Shown: positions 45,271 to 56,737, counted from the first letter of the stretch. The stretch: DNA of 64,000 bases from Saccopteryx bilineata (GCF_036850765.1 NC_089493.1:299352739-299416738), one strand, 5' to 3'. The notes: generated by a model not told the origin, from the letters alone. A program made the numbers and translations.

Positions 45271-45382
45271 AGTGTGAGTGTGACTGTGCACAACCCTGGC
45301 TTCAGCATGGCCACCGGCACGGCCCAGGTCACACTTTGCAAAGCCGGAGAGGTACCAGCCGCCCCGGAAGCCCCCAGAGTGA

Positions 45383-45476
45383 GCGGCACCCACATGAACT
45401 GAAGGCTCACGGAGCACGCACTGACCTCCCCCCACCCCTCGTTGTGGGGTCTGGAGGTCCAAGGTCAGGGTGACCG
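45383..45476. repeat. 94-bp interspersed direct repeat, copy 2
   Basis: Second copy of the repeat at 43789-43882, same orientation, 1.6 kb away. Confidence 0.7.
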
Positions 45477-45750
45477 CAGACTCCGTGTCGGTGACAACCC
45501 TGTTCCCGGTTTAGCGCCAGTGTCTTCTTCTCGCTGTGAGTCCCCGGGCTGCTGTGCGGTGGCCTCATCCCCAACGGTCCCAGAGAGAGGGGGACACTTG
45601 GTCTCGGAGTAGAAACCCCCCACCCTCATTCTCTCCGCGTGGCCCCCACCGGATCCAGAACGGCCCTCGGCGGGTGTGATGCTTTGCTGGGACTGCGGAC
45701 CCCCCCGGGGGGGGGACCCCCAGACCGGAAAGCTAAGGGACCCCGGTCAC

Positions 45751-45930
45751 GTTCTTGTTATCGTCGTTTCCATAGGTTGTAAATTCTTCCCCAACTGGGG
45801 TTGTGCTTGTCCCTGGATTTGATTAATGCCCGCGGCGTTTGGGAAGGCGTTGTCGCCCGGGCAGCCGGCCGGCCGCTGATTTACAAAGTGTGTACACGCG
45901 GCTTCCTCCGGTGATTGTAAATCCGCACGG
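45751..45930. promoter_or_regulatory. Candidate regulatory island
   Basis: Unique sequence with TGTTATCGTCGTTTCC, GGATTTGATTAATGCC, GCTGATTTACAAAGTGTG and GTGATTGTAAATCC between GC-rich flanks. GATTTA/GATTAA cores recur. No repeat accounts for it. Confidence 0.35.
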
Positions 45931-46687
45931 GGCACGGGCGGGGGGAGGGGGCGCAGCAGAATGAGAGTGTGGGCGCTCTTTGTGTCTGGGGGTCGCTTCG
46001 GGCGAGGGCGCCTTCGGGACCCAGCTCCCAGCGTCACGGCGGCGAACCCTGACCTTTTCTGAGATGCACGTCGTGTGGTTTTGGGGGGACCCCGTGGCCT
46101 CCTGGTTCAGGATGGGGCTGAGTCGCTGTTGCCTGCAGAGCTGTGGGGACCCCGGCTGGTGGCCAGCCCTGCGGTGGCATCTCAGAGTGTCGGCTTCCGG
46201 AGCCCCCCACGCTTTCGCTGGACATTGCCTGCCCCGCCCCTGACACTCACGTCCCCAGGGGCGGCTGTGACGGGTCCCAGGTCCCGGTTCAGAACGGGTC
46301 TCCTCGGTCCAGAACCGCAACGTACCCCTCAGGGAGTGAGTTCTACGATTCGCCGTCCTTGGAGAAGGGGACCGATATGGCACTGCCCTCCGAGTGGATG
46401 CGTCGCCCACGACGGGGGGCACACTGCGTGCGATGTTGAATCTCCTCACGGTTCATGAGGGGCTGACCACCCTTTCGGGGGTGCCGGACGGACAGGCTGA
46501 AGACAAGATGGAAGGGGTCCCCTTCTTCTCACTTCGCTGGTTGACCCGTCGCTGGAACTGTGTACGATGTGCGTGGTGAGAGCCGTTGTGGAATAAACAC
46601 ATATTTTTACGTCCTCTGTGCCATCATTGGGAAGCGACAGGGATGGGGAGGAGGGGGGGCCGCTTCAAACGTTTTTAAAACACTTTA

Positions 46688-46904
46688 TTTATATATTTAT
46701 TTTTTAAAATTTTTATTTATTTTTAATTTTTATTTTATTTATTCATTTTAGAGAGACAGAGAGAGAGAAGAGAGAGAGACAGGGGAAGGAGCTGGAAGCA
46801 TCAACTCCCATATGTGCCTTGACCAGGCAAGCCCAGGGTTTCGAACCGGCGACCTCAGCATTTCCAGGTCGACGCTTTATCCACTGCGCCACCACAGGTC
46901 AGGC
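46688..46904 (-). repeat. tRNA-derived bat SINE, family B
   Basis: Reverse-strand copy with AT-rich tail at the left and tRNA-like head at the right (CACTGCGCCACCACAGGTCA). Target duplication TTAAAACACTTTA at 46675-46687 and 46905-46917. Confidence 0.93.
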
Positions 46905-47080
46905 TTAAAACACTTTAAACGCATCCAACACAGCCGGGGACGCCGTCACGGGGTCCCAGCCCGTCCTAGTGCGTGCGCATGGGGCGGACGCCTGCCGGCG
47001 GAGCCTCAGACCCCCGAACGCGGCCCGTCGTGACGCGTGGCTCGCCCCCAGCCCCAGCCCCGCTAAAGGGAGCCCCGGGG

Positions 47081-47195
47081 CCTTTTAAAAAGGCGCAATA
47101 ACTCGGCGATTCTGGGGAGCAGTAAATCCCGCCGGCTGAGTTAACAAACATTTATGGGGGATTTGTTCTTCTTAGCGCGCCTTTTATAAGACCCA
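47081..47195. promoter_or_regulatory. Candidate regulatory island
   Basis: CCTTTTAAAAAGGCGCAATA (containing a CCTTTTAAAAAGG palindrome), CGGCTGAGTTAACAAACATT and CGCCTTTTATAAGACC. Unique and AT-rich within very GC-rich DNA. Confidence 0.33.
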
Positions 47196-47616
47196 CACTT
47201 GCCCTGTTGGAATTTTTTTTTAATGTTAAAAAAAGGAATGAGGAAACCGGGCAGAGAGACTGAGCTCCCAGGCATGTTGTCTCCTGTTCCCGAGCGCTCA
47301 GCTCCGTGTTCCTCGCTGTGGACACCTGGGGTCCGGGGGGGGGTACGTTTGTTCCCACCGCGGAGAAACTGTCTGTATGACGTCACAGGTGGGGACCCCC
47401 CCCCCCCCCCCCCCCCGTCTCCTAGGATCCCCAGCCCTCACCTGAGCCACGGGACGCAAGACGCCTTTCCCTCCGGCTCTGCGGCTCACTCCATTTTCAC
47501 GCACCTTGCTCAGCGCCCCCCACCGCCCACTCTGAGCCCACCCCTGGCGAGGACATGCGGTCCTGCACGGACGACACCTTGGCCGAGGGCCTGACGGATC
47601 CTCCGGGAGCAGGGCG

Positions 47617-47727
47617 CGCGCGTGGGGTCCGCGCGCACAGGCCACGGGCACGCGCGCACAGGCAGCGGGGGGCGCGCGCGCAGGCAGCGGTGGGGGGGCG
47701 CGCGCACAGGCCGCGGGGGACCCTTGC
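47617..47727. repeat. GC-rich minisatellite
   Basis: About four imperfect units of the form GCGCGCGCACAGGC(C/A)(G/A)CGGG, 22-30 bp apart. Strongly CpG-rich. Confidence 0.75.
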
Positions 47728-47778
47728 TCGCGCTGATTAGAAACGACGGCTCATAACAGGGAGGCCGGCGCTCGCGGC

Positions 47779-47812
47779 CTCGAACTCCGTGTCGCTGATT
47801 TACGGAGGGTCA
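47779..47812. repeat. 34-bp direct repeat, copy 1
   Basis: CTCGAACTCCGTGTCGCTGA continues TTTACGGAGGGTCA; 33 of 34 bases match 48222-48255. It is followed by GATCTCATTAATCTTCC, an AT-rich island. Confidence 0.85.
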
Positions 47813-48221
47813 AGATCTCATTAATCTTCCTGTGGACCTGGCGCCCGACGATGCCAGCTTGCCTTTACCAGGGCGGCGTTTGATGAAGACGGAGGTGCGG
47901 TGCGTGCGCTCCGCGGCCCGGCTGGCCCCCCGGGGGACACGGGGAGGGCACGTGTCTCCTCTGCAGACGGCTGTTGATGAAGATCAAGCTGATCATTGCC
48001 ACTTGGCCCGCCAGCCTGCGTGTGATAGAAGTAACGTGCTTTCTTCTTTTTCCGAAGGCGGCGGGGGTTCAGCGGTCGGGGCCGTTTGGTCCCGTGGCAG
48101 AGGCGAGGGTCGTTTTGCCGAAATCCACCTCCTCCTTGTGCCTGAGGACGAGATGGGGCCAGGTCGTGCGACGCACTTTCGGTCCGGCCGGGGGCGCCAG
48201 TCTGAGTCCTGGGCACCAGGA

Positions 48222-48255
48222 CTCGAACTCCGTGTCACTGATTTACGGAGGGTCA
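48222..48255. repeat. 34-bp direct repeat, copy 2
   Basis: Same orientation as 47779-47812, 443 bp further on, with one G/A difference. Flanks outside the 34 bp do not match, so it is not part of a longer duplication I can see. Confidence 0.85.
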
Positions 48256-49228
48256 GAGACAGAGGGGCAGACACAGACGTCCGTTGTATGGACACGCTCT
48301 AAGGCAAAGCCTTCTCCACACGCTCTCCCCAGCGGAAAATTGTGCGGCAGGTCCTGGGTCCCCGAGTGGCTCCGCGGTCGGGCGGAGCCCCCTGAGACCG
48401 CATGCAGCACCAGCAGCTATAGAGACGCAGAAAGAGAAAGAGAGACATGAGTCTCCCCGTCCTGCAATGATGACAAGCCCTGTCCTTGTGACCCACGTAC
48501 CTGTGAACGCAGAAGAACGGCTTCTTCCACACTTGCTAACGGGGTGGAGTGTTGTCCGGGAGCAGGGCAGCTGTGGCTGTATGTCCGGACACCACGACCC
48601 GGGAGGTGGACAAGGAAGGTGATGGTGATGATTCAAAATGCCCACCTCCGTCTTCCCCCCGCGTGGTGGCCAGCAGGTGGAAGTCACGGGGACGCAGGGT
48701 ATTGCAGGCCCGCGTGCACCCTCGGGCTGACCAGCAGCACGGGAGACACCGTACAGAAGTGTGTGTGTGTGACAAGGATGCAGGCAGGCGCCACTGTCCA
48801 GCGTGGAGGCCGTCTGGGGTGGCTCTTCTGCAACGACCTCTTTGATAGGGGCCTTGAGACTCCAACAGCCCTCCTCACTTTCCGGGGGAGAGCCCGTCGC
48901 TCAGAAGAAACTGGGGTGGGGACACCAGTGGTCACAGAGGACAGTGAAACTGACTCCCCTGGCCTCCGAGAGCGTCTGTGTCCATCGGACCCTCAGCCGC
49001 TGCCCGACGAGGGGACTGGTGAGTGAGTGAATAAATGAATTAATCAGTAAGTGACTCCCGCTGTCGGACGCTCCGTGCCAGCCTGTCAGACGAGTGAATG
49101 GATGAGCACAGACAAGCTGGGGGCCAGGAGCATGAGGGGAGGGGCTGGAAGCTGGAGAGGGAGCCTTCCGTGTGTGCACAGCCTGGTGCCTTCTTGGTTA
49201 ACTATCGCAGTAAAGGTACAGCCTAGAC

Positions 49229-49561
49229 CAGGGGTCCCCAAACTACAGCCCACGGGCAACATGCGGCCCCCTAAGGCCATTTATCCGGCCCCCTGCCGCA
49301 CTTCTGGAAGGGGCACCTCTTTCATTGGTGGTCAGTGAGAGGAGCATAGTTCCCATTGAAATATTGGTCAGTTTGTTGATTTAAATTTACTTGTTCTTTA
49401 TTTTAAATATTGTAATTGTTCCCTTTTTGTTTTTTTACTTTAAAATAAGATCTGTGCAGTGTGCATAGGGATTTGTTCATAGTTTTTTTTTATAGTCCGG
49501 CCCTCCAACGGTCTGAGGGACAGTGAACTGGCCCCCTGTGTAAAAAGTTTGGGGACCCCTG
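49229..49561 (+). mobile_element. Non-autonomous hAT-like element, long form (333 bp)
   Basis: Termini CAGGGGTCCCCAAACT and AGTTTGGGGACCCCTG, with a perfect 8-bp target duplication GCCTAGAC at 49221-49228 and 49562-49569. AT-rich interior without frames. Full-length reference copy for the family in this window. Confidence 0.93.
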
Positions 49562-49569
49562 GCCTAGAC

Positions 49570-51090
49570 ACTGGGCTATGTGGGGGGAGAGGTCACGTGG
49601 GGCGAGGAGGTGAGCTCTCTCTCTCGGGAGGATGGTGCTCTTCCGGCCACACGGACGTCCCCTTGGGAACCTGTCCGCTTCACCCCTCTGTCACCTCCAC
49701 GTACCCCAAAATCAGATGTGAGACGAGCCGGCGGCCCAGAATTTTATGGCAAACCCCGCGAAGCGATCGGAAGAGATGTCAGCAGGAGGAACCAACAGGG
49801 AGAAGGCAGAGGCGCGGCGTGGGGGGGACCTCTGTCCACGTGGTTCCGCAGCCGGAACCGGAGGCGGCCGTGGCCCAGCCCGAGAAGCCGCCGCGGGAGG
49901 GGGGTGTGACGTCAGCTGTGAGTGACAGGGCTGTCACCGTGCTGACAGGGTGGCCATCCGTCAGGACCCGCCACCAACGTGTCAGCATCAGAATATGGTG
50001 AGCGCCGGGGAAGGAGGCAGGCGTTGCTTTTACGACTTCCTTCGCGCGTGAGCAGCATCAGCTTGCCGGCGTAGGGGCGGGCGGGGAAACATCCACTGTG
50101 TCTCCCCTCTTCCCCCTCTATCCCCCCCATCGCCGCCCATACGCACCCACCACACTCGTGAACGGGGCCCCTTGGAGCAGCTGACATTGTCATGGGCAAT
50201 GCGAAAAGCTTCCAAGAACAGAAATAAAGTAATTGATGGAGATGGCTGCTCACGAGGGCCGTGAGCATCGTGCCCTCCGCCTGATCTGTGGTCCCCAGCC
50301 GAGGCGGGTGCTTGAGACGCCCGTTGAGCCGTGCGTGTGTGTGACGTGTCTGAAGCCGCTGTTGGGACGTGTGGGTCTGTTGCGGGCATCGCTGGAGGGC
50401 GGGTGTGTGATCTTTGTAATATCAGAGGGAGAATTGTTCATTTCCCACCGCTGCAGGGGCTTTGCGGCCGTTCCCCACACGGGCACCCGGATGCCGTGAG
50501 ATGTTGGCCACCGCTTGTCTAACCGGGGGGCCCGGCAACCGGGAAGGAAACAGTAGAGAACCCCCGTCCTCAGCTCTGAGCACGTTTTCCTGGGGGGTAT
50601 CCGGTGACACGGTGCTGTCTTCTGTCTCACCGTGGCTGGCGGACACGTTCTTCGGTCAGACGCCCGTTCAGAGGCCGATGTGAAGTCGTATTTAACTGAG
50701 ATGGGCACGGACGCGGGCCGACTTGGATTTTAAGCAGATTGTCCTCCATGGGGTGGGTGGGCCCTGTGGGTGGGCCCTGTCCAATCAGTCGACGGACCTC
50801 AGAGAAAAAAAAAAAAGACGAAGATTCCCCCCTGAGAAAGCAGGAGTTCTCCGGGAAAAGAAGTCAGAGACAGAGGGAAAAAGACCCAAATTCTCCTTCT
50901 CCCCCTCTTGTGTCTGTAAACAACGCTGCCTCCAGACCTAGAATGGGAGAGAAGACAGAAACCTCGTCAGTCAACGAGGTGGCACGGGGCTTTGTAGCTG
51001 TGGACACTTGGGTTGTTTCCGCGGTTTGGCTGTTCTGAGCGGTGTTTCCTCGAATATGCGTGCACAAGGGTGTCCTTGAACACTGGTTTT
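49570..51090. other. Intergenic sequence, no gene seen
   Basis: GC-rich unique sequence. A short AT-rich stretch at 50185-50245 (CAGAAATAAAGTAATTGATG) is the only feature noted. Confidence 0.5.
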
Positions 51091-51104
51091 CAATTCTTGA
51101 TTTT

Positions 51105-51473
51105 TTTTTGTATTTTTCTGAAGTTGGAAACGGGGAGGCAGTCAGACAGACTCCCGCATGTGCCCGACCGGGATCCACCTGGCACGCCCACCAGGGGGCG
51201 ATGCTCCGCCCATCTGGGGCGTCGCTCTGTTGGAACCAGAGCCACTCTAGCGCCTGGGGCAGAGGCCATGGAGCCATCGTCAGCGCCCGGGCCAACTTTG
51301 CTCCAATGGAGCCTCGGCTGCGGGAGGGGAAGAGAGAGACAGAGAGGAAGGAGAGGGGGAGGGGGTGATGGAGAAGCAGATGGGCGCTTCTCCTGTGTGC
51401 CCTGGCCGGGAATTGAACCCGGGACTCCTGCACGCCAGGCCGACACTCTACCACTGAGCCAGCCGGCCAGGGC
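51105..51473 (-). repeat. tRNA-derived bat SINE, family A
   Basis: Reverse-strand full-length copy with flanking duplication CAATTCTTGATTTT at 51091-51104 and 51474-51487. Confidence 0.95.
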
Positions 51474-52478
51474 CAATTCTTGATTTTATGTCCACCTGGG
51501 AGGCAGGCGGGAACTGACCGCTAGGGAGTCTGGGGCGATGGAAGGTCTTGGGGCCGAAAAGAGGTGGTGGTCGCACGCCACAGGAGGTGGGGTGCATGAA
51601 CTCCAGGACATCGCCGACCTGCTCGCTTGAAGGTGATCCGCGGTGAGTTCTGGGTTCTGTGGTATTTCCCTCAATTAAATGAGACACGGAGCTGATGCCT
51701 CGACCGTCAGTCCGAACTCACACTGTCGTTATTTCCGACGGACCACGGGGCCGCCATCAGCCAGCACGTTGCCGTCACAGAGCGCAGACCCCCCGGGGCC
51801 GTGACGGACCTGTGGGGTTAGGGGCGGCCCCAGTAGGGAAGCCGTCCCCCCCCCCCCCCGCGCCTCACAGACCCAGGGACAGAATGCCCCTCCAGCTGTC
51901 CCGAGCGGGGTAGGGTCAGGGGATCCGCGACAGATGTCTCAGTCCTCTTAGACATCTTTGCCTCCGGGGGGCTCTCCGCTCGTCGTATTGGAAAATCACT
52001 GCTAATCTTATTTGCGGTTTTGTGCAATATCGATGTGTATCTCGTCTCAGCCTGTCCGGCGTGGCGGTGCCGTGCGGAATCCGTCTCTGCCTAACGAGGC
52101 GCGCGTCCGATACGTCTGGTATGGCTGAGGCGGCCATCCGCAGCTGACTGACATCCCATCCCCGCTGTGGGACAGACGTGGGGACCGCCCACGGACAGGA
52201 CGTTTCTCAACCGCGGCGTTGGGATCGCCACCAGCCGGGAAAACCCCAAGCAAGCAATTACAGTCGACCCTTGAACAACGCGGAGGTGCCGGGGAGGGTC
52301 ATCAACACCCCGTGGTGTCGAAAATCCGTTTGTAACGTTGACTTTCCCCCAAAACTTCACTCCTCGGCGCTCACTGCTTGACCAGAAGCCCAACGGGTTG
52401 CGTAGACAGTCAATAAACATACGTTTCGTTTGCCGTTGGCATTGTATCTGTGTTCTCACGGTAAAAGGAGCCGCGGGG

Positions 52479-52604
52479 GCCTGACCTGTGGTGGCGCAGT
52501 GGATAAAGCGTCGACCTGGAAATGCTGAGGTCGCCGGTTCGAAACCCTGGGCTTGCCTGGTCAAGGCACATATGGGAGTTGATGCTTCCAGCTCCTCCTT
52601 CCCC

Positions 52605-52636
<32 letters not shown>

Positions 52637-52695
52637 TCCTCTCTCTCTCTCTCACTCTCTCTCCTCTCTAAAAATTAATAAAGAAAAAAATAAAA
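52479..52695 (+). repeat. tRNA-derived bat SINE, family B
   Basis: Head CCTGACCTGTGGTGGCGCAG with intact A and B boxes, body GGGAGTTGATGCTTCCAGC, a long (CT)n and an A-rich tail. No clear target duplication found. Confidence 0.92.
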
Positions 52696-52819
52696 TGACC
52701 CATGGGGGAAGAAAAGGTTACCCAGAACATCTTAAGGAACGGAGAACACGTTTTGCAGAACTTCTTGAAAAATTTTAAAAGCTCGTGCGTCGTTCAAGGG
52801 TCAGCTGCGTGCACCCAGC

Positions 52820-53013
52820 CAGTGGTCCCCAAACTTTTTACACAGGGGGCCAGTTCACTGTCCCTCAGACCGTTGGAGGGCTGCGACACATACAGTGCTC
52901 CTCTCACTGACCACCAATGAAAGAGGTGCCCCTTCCGGAAGTGCGGCGGGGGGCTGGATAAACGGCCTCAAGGGGCTGCACGCGGCCCGCGGGCCGTAGT
53001 TTGGGGACGCCTG
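52820..53013 (-). mobile_element. Non-autonomous hAT-like element, short form (194 bp)
   Basis: Reverse-orientation copy with termini CAGTGGTCCCCAAACT and TAGTTTGGGGACGCCTG. It shares the internal deletion junction of the copy at 44827. A target duplication is not evident. Confidence 0.88.
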
Positions 53014-53490
53014 GTTCTGACCAAGGGATCTCGGCCAACAGACATGGACGCACAGCTGCTGTCCCAACTCCTCCCCCGCTGCCCAGTGGGACAGAAATGG
53101 AAACATTCCTTGTTTATGTATTTTTATTATCTCCCCCCCCCGCCCCGAGCAAACGTGTGTGTACGTAAAACTCTGGGGAGGGAAGGAATGACTGGAGGAG
53201 AAAACCAGAAGGTAAACTCTTTTCGGAAAAGAGGGCGATGCTACAAACTGTGGGGTCAAAGCTGATGTTTCGACGCCCGTTTGCAAAGGGGCTGAGTGGA
53301 CGTGAGCGTGTTCCTTGGTGCAAAAGGGTCAACAGAGAAAGTTGTCCTAGAAATGGGGGGGGGGAGGTGTGAGCTTAGAAATAAAGACTGAGTCACGAGT
53401 TCGCCTAGCGGCCCCCGCCCCCGAGGAAACGAGAGGTGTCTTTGTTCATCACAGAACCCCCATACGCTGGTGGCTTAAAACAACGAACGG

Positions 53491-53865
53491 GCCCTGGCCG
53501 GTTGGCTCAGCGGTAGAGCGTCGGCCTGGCGTGTGGGAGTCCCGGGTTCGATTCCCGGCCAGGGCACACAGGAGAGGTGCCCATTTGCTTCTCCACCCCT
53601 CCCCCCCTCCTTCCTCTCTGTCTCTCTCTTCTCCTCCCGCAGCCGAGGCTCCATTGGAGCAAAGATGGCCCGGGCGCTGGGGATGGCTCCTTGGCCTCTG
53701 CCCCAGGCGCTAGAGTGGCTCTGGTTGCGGCAGAGCGACGCCCCGGAGGGGCAGAGCATCGCCCCCTGGTGAGCGTGCTGGGTGGATTTTGGTCGGGCGC
53801 ATGCGGGAGTCTGTCTGACTGTCTCTCCCCGTTTCCAGCTTCAGAAAAATACAAAAAAAAAAAAA
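53491..53865 (+). repeat. tRNA-derived bat SINE, family A
   Basis: Plus-strand copy. The tRNA-like head GCCCTGGCCGGTTGGCTCAG pairs with CGGCCAGGGCACA. Flanked by AAACAACGAACGG at 53478-53490 and 53876-53888. It inserted into an older repeat whose two parts (to 53490, and from 53889) read continuously (GGTGGCTTAAAACAACGAAC then GGACCTTGATTCC). Confidence 0.94.
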
Positions 53866-54504
53866 ACCCCACAAAAAAACAACGAACGGACCTTGATTCC
53901 TCGCAGGCAGGTCTGGAAGCGGTGAGTTCAAGATCAAGATGCCTGCCTATCGACTGGTTCCCTGGGGCCGGCGTGCTGGCTGGTTCCGGGGTGCCTTCCC
54001 GGGACGTCCTCACGGCCTAGTCACCTCCCCAAGTTCCCAGCGGCTGATGCTGATGCCATCACCTTGGTTAGAGCCTCAGCACAGGGATGATCAGACGGGG
54101 ATGGACATAACCCTTCCGTCTCTAGGAGGAGAGTGTCATGGAGCCTGGCACAGAGACCCAGAGAGAGAGAGAGAGCGATCCCACCAAGCCCCCCTGTGGC
54201 GGCTGCGGTGACCACTTCTTGGGGCCTTGTGTCCAGAGCAGCCTCGGACTAAAGGACGTTCAGACAATGTCCGGAAAGCCCAGGGAAACAACAACACGTG
54301 TCCCCCAAGTCCACGAGGGATGGTCACCTTGGTTAGATGGTGAGGCGGCCACGGGCCTGACACACACACACACACGCTGGGTTGTGGTGGTCAGCGTGGC
54401 CGTGACCTCGGGGGGGCCGACAGGCTTGGTCACTCGTGTCAGGGGAGAAGGGGACGGACACTGAGGGGGGAGGGAAGGCCGGCCGAGTGCGCCTCTGAGT
54501 GCGG

Positions 54505-54665
54505 GAGGGAGTGTGCAATTGTCTCGCGCTAATGGGCACGCGGGTGGCATTTATGGCCGTGATTTACGGGGCACTCACAGCAGCGGCATTGGGGTAGAGC
54601 GTTTTAATGTGAGGATTTACGTCTCGAGGGCCAAGGACTAATTTCCATTAGGCATTTTACACCAT
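54505..54665. promoter_or_regulatory. Candidate regulatory island
   Basis: Unique sequence with GTGCAATTGTCTCGCGCTAA, GTGGCATTTATGGCCGTGAT, TTTTAATGTGAGGATTTACG and ACTAATTTCCATTAGGC. The last holds TAAT-N4-ATTA. Strong candidate by composition. Confidence 0.38.
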
Positions 54666-54732
54666 CCATCTCGTCCTCGGAAGACGGGGGACATAGGAGC
54701 CTCCGGGGCACCTGACCCCTCCCCACATGGGA

Positions 54733-54794
<62 letters not shown>

Positions 54795-55513
54795 CTTTCT
54801 CTCTCTTTTTCTGTCTCTTTTCTTTGTATGTATGTATGTATGTATCTATCATCTATCTATGTCTATCTATCTATCATCTATCTATCTGTCTATTTATCTA
54901 TCATCTATCTATCATCTATCTATTTATCTATCTATCGATCATCTATCTGTCTGTCTATCTATCTATCATCTATCTGTCTATTGATTTATCTATCTATCAT
55001 CTATCTATCGGTCTATCTGTCTATCTATCTATCATCTATCTATCCGTTTATCTATCATCTACTTATCTCTGTATCATTTATGTATTTATCTATCTATTAT
55101 TTATCTATTATCTATTTATCTATATATCATTTATCTATCATGTATGTATGTATCTATCTTTCTATTTATCTATCTATCATGTATCTATCTATCAATCATC
55201 TGTCTATCTATTTATCTATCATCTATCTATCTATCATCTATCTATTTATCTATCATCTATTTGTCTATTATCTATCTATCATGTATCATCTATCTATCTA
55301 TCTATTTATTTATCTATTTATCTATCATCTATCTAATATCTATCATCTATCTGTCTATCTATCATCTATCTATCATCTGTCTATCATCTGTCTATGTATC
55401 TATCATCTATCTGTTTATCATCTATCATCTAGCTATCTATCTATCTATCTATCAATCATCTATCTATCATCTATCTGTCTGTCTATCATCTATCTATCAT
55501 CTATCTATCTATC
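54733..55513. repeat. Compound (TTTC)n-(TATG)n-(TATC)n microsatellite
   Basis: (TTTC)n at 54733-54797, a short (TATG)n near 54826-54844, then about 670 bp of TATC units broken by ATC and by TATT/TGTC variants. The Tyr-Leu-Ser-Ile frames are artefacts. Confidence 0.95.
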
Positions 55514-55884
55514 CTGTTACTCCTCCTCACCCCCTCTCTCCCGTGGCAGACGGCACGCACCTCCCGAACCACAAACAAAACTCATTTCAATCGAGTAACG
55601 TCCTCGCCCCGTGACCCCTTTAGGGCGGCGGGCGCTGACGCTTCCCGTTGGGCACGCAGGACGCGGCGCTGACGGACGGACGTTCGCCCTGCAAGCCCGA
55701 GTTGGGGGGACGGAGAATCATGTCGGTTGCCTGTGTCCAGGCAGGGACGAGCCTCTGGCCCACGAGGGTGGCTGTGGGCCGTCCTGGTGGCAGTGTGTGT
55801 GTGTGTGGGGGGGGAGGGGGCGCCGTGAGTGACTCTCCCCTCTGGGGGGGGCTGGCAGGAGGCACCACGCGGCCTGTGCTCGCC

Positions 55885-56085
55885 GGGATCACACTCGCAG
55901 TTATTCCATTAAGGAGCCCGCGGAGCCTGCGGGGATGGAGGGTCATTTCTCATGCTGTTTACACACGGCGGGGTCCCCGGGGACCACTTATTTGGGGATA
56001 TGAACGCATCAGGAGCCGCGCCTGAACGGCAGCGCTCGCGACGTCTGCTGGCAGACGGGCACTAATTGATTTCTAATGGGGCGCG
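55885..56085. promoter_or_regulatory. Candidate regulatory island
   Basis: CAGTTATTCCATTAAGGAGC, GTCATTTCTCATGCTGTTTA, CACTTATTTGGGGATATG and GCACTAATTGATTTCTAATG in an otherwise GC-rich region. Confidence 0.35.
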
Positions 56086-56159
56086 CGGGGGCGGGCTCAG
56101 CCTGGGGGTGGGTGGGGCGCCCCCTCCGAGGGGTGGGGCGCTGGTCCCGCACACGTCAG

Positions 56160-56332
56160 AGGGAGAATTCAATCAGGGGCGGCCACACCCTCGGCTGTGA
56201 CAGCAGCAGCAGCAGCAGCGACCACGGCTGACGGGAGCCTTATCTCTGCCTTTATCGCTCACGTCCCTTGCGTTTGAAAACGCGTGTTTGAAAATTTCCA
56301 CGTCGGAACTGTCCATATAGAAGTCACACTTC
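56160..56332. promoter_or_regulatory. Candidate regulatory island with (CAG)n
   Basis: GAGAATTCAATCAGGGGCGG, a (CAG)6 run at 56202-56219, CCTTATCTCTGCCTTTATCG (GATA-type motifs) and TTTGAAAATTTCCACG. It abuts a SINE at 56333. Confidence 0.33.
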
Positions 56333-56684
56333 AGCCCTGGCTGGTTGGCTCAGTGGTAGAGCGTCGGCCTGGCGTGCAAACGTCCCGGGTTCGATTCCCA
56401 GCCAGGGCACATAGAAGAAGCGCCCATCTGCTTCTCCCCCCCTCCCCCCCCTCTCCTTCCTCTCTGTCTCTCTCTTCCCCTCCCTCAGCTGAGGCTCCAT
56501 TGGAGCAAAGATGGCCCCGGGCGCTGGGGATGGCTCCTTGGCCTCTGCCCCAGGCACTAGAGTGGCTCTGGTCGCGGCAGAGCGATGCCCCTGGTGGGCA
56601 TGCTGGGTGGATCCCGGTGGGGCGCATGCGGGAGTCTGTCTGACTGTCTCTCCCTGTTTCCAGCTTCAGAAAAAAAAAAAAAAA
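56333..56684 (+). repeat. tRNA-derived bat SINE, family A
   Basis: Plus-strand copy, flanking duplication AAGTCACACTTC at 56321-56332 and 56685-56696. It lacks a short segment of the 3' body present in other copies (CCCCGGAGGGGCAGAGC). Confidence 0.94.
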
Positions 56685-56737
56685 AAGTCACACTTCCAAA
56701 TAGATGCGTCGCCTGGTCAAAGAAATACAGCATAAGA

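Noticed and set aside
53491..53570. tRNA-like sequences with acceptor, A box and B box (also at 56333, 56973 and, reversed, in other SINEs)
   Set aside because: They are heads of SINEs: each is followed by a common body and A-rich tail and flanked by target duplications, and there are many copies. They are not tRNA genes.
54824..55614. Tyr-Leu-Ser-Ile-rich frames up to 256 codons
   Set aside because: Artefacts of the TATC/TTTC microsatellite.
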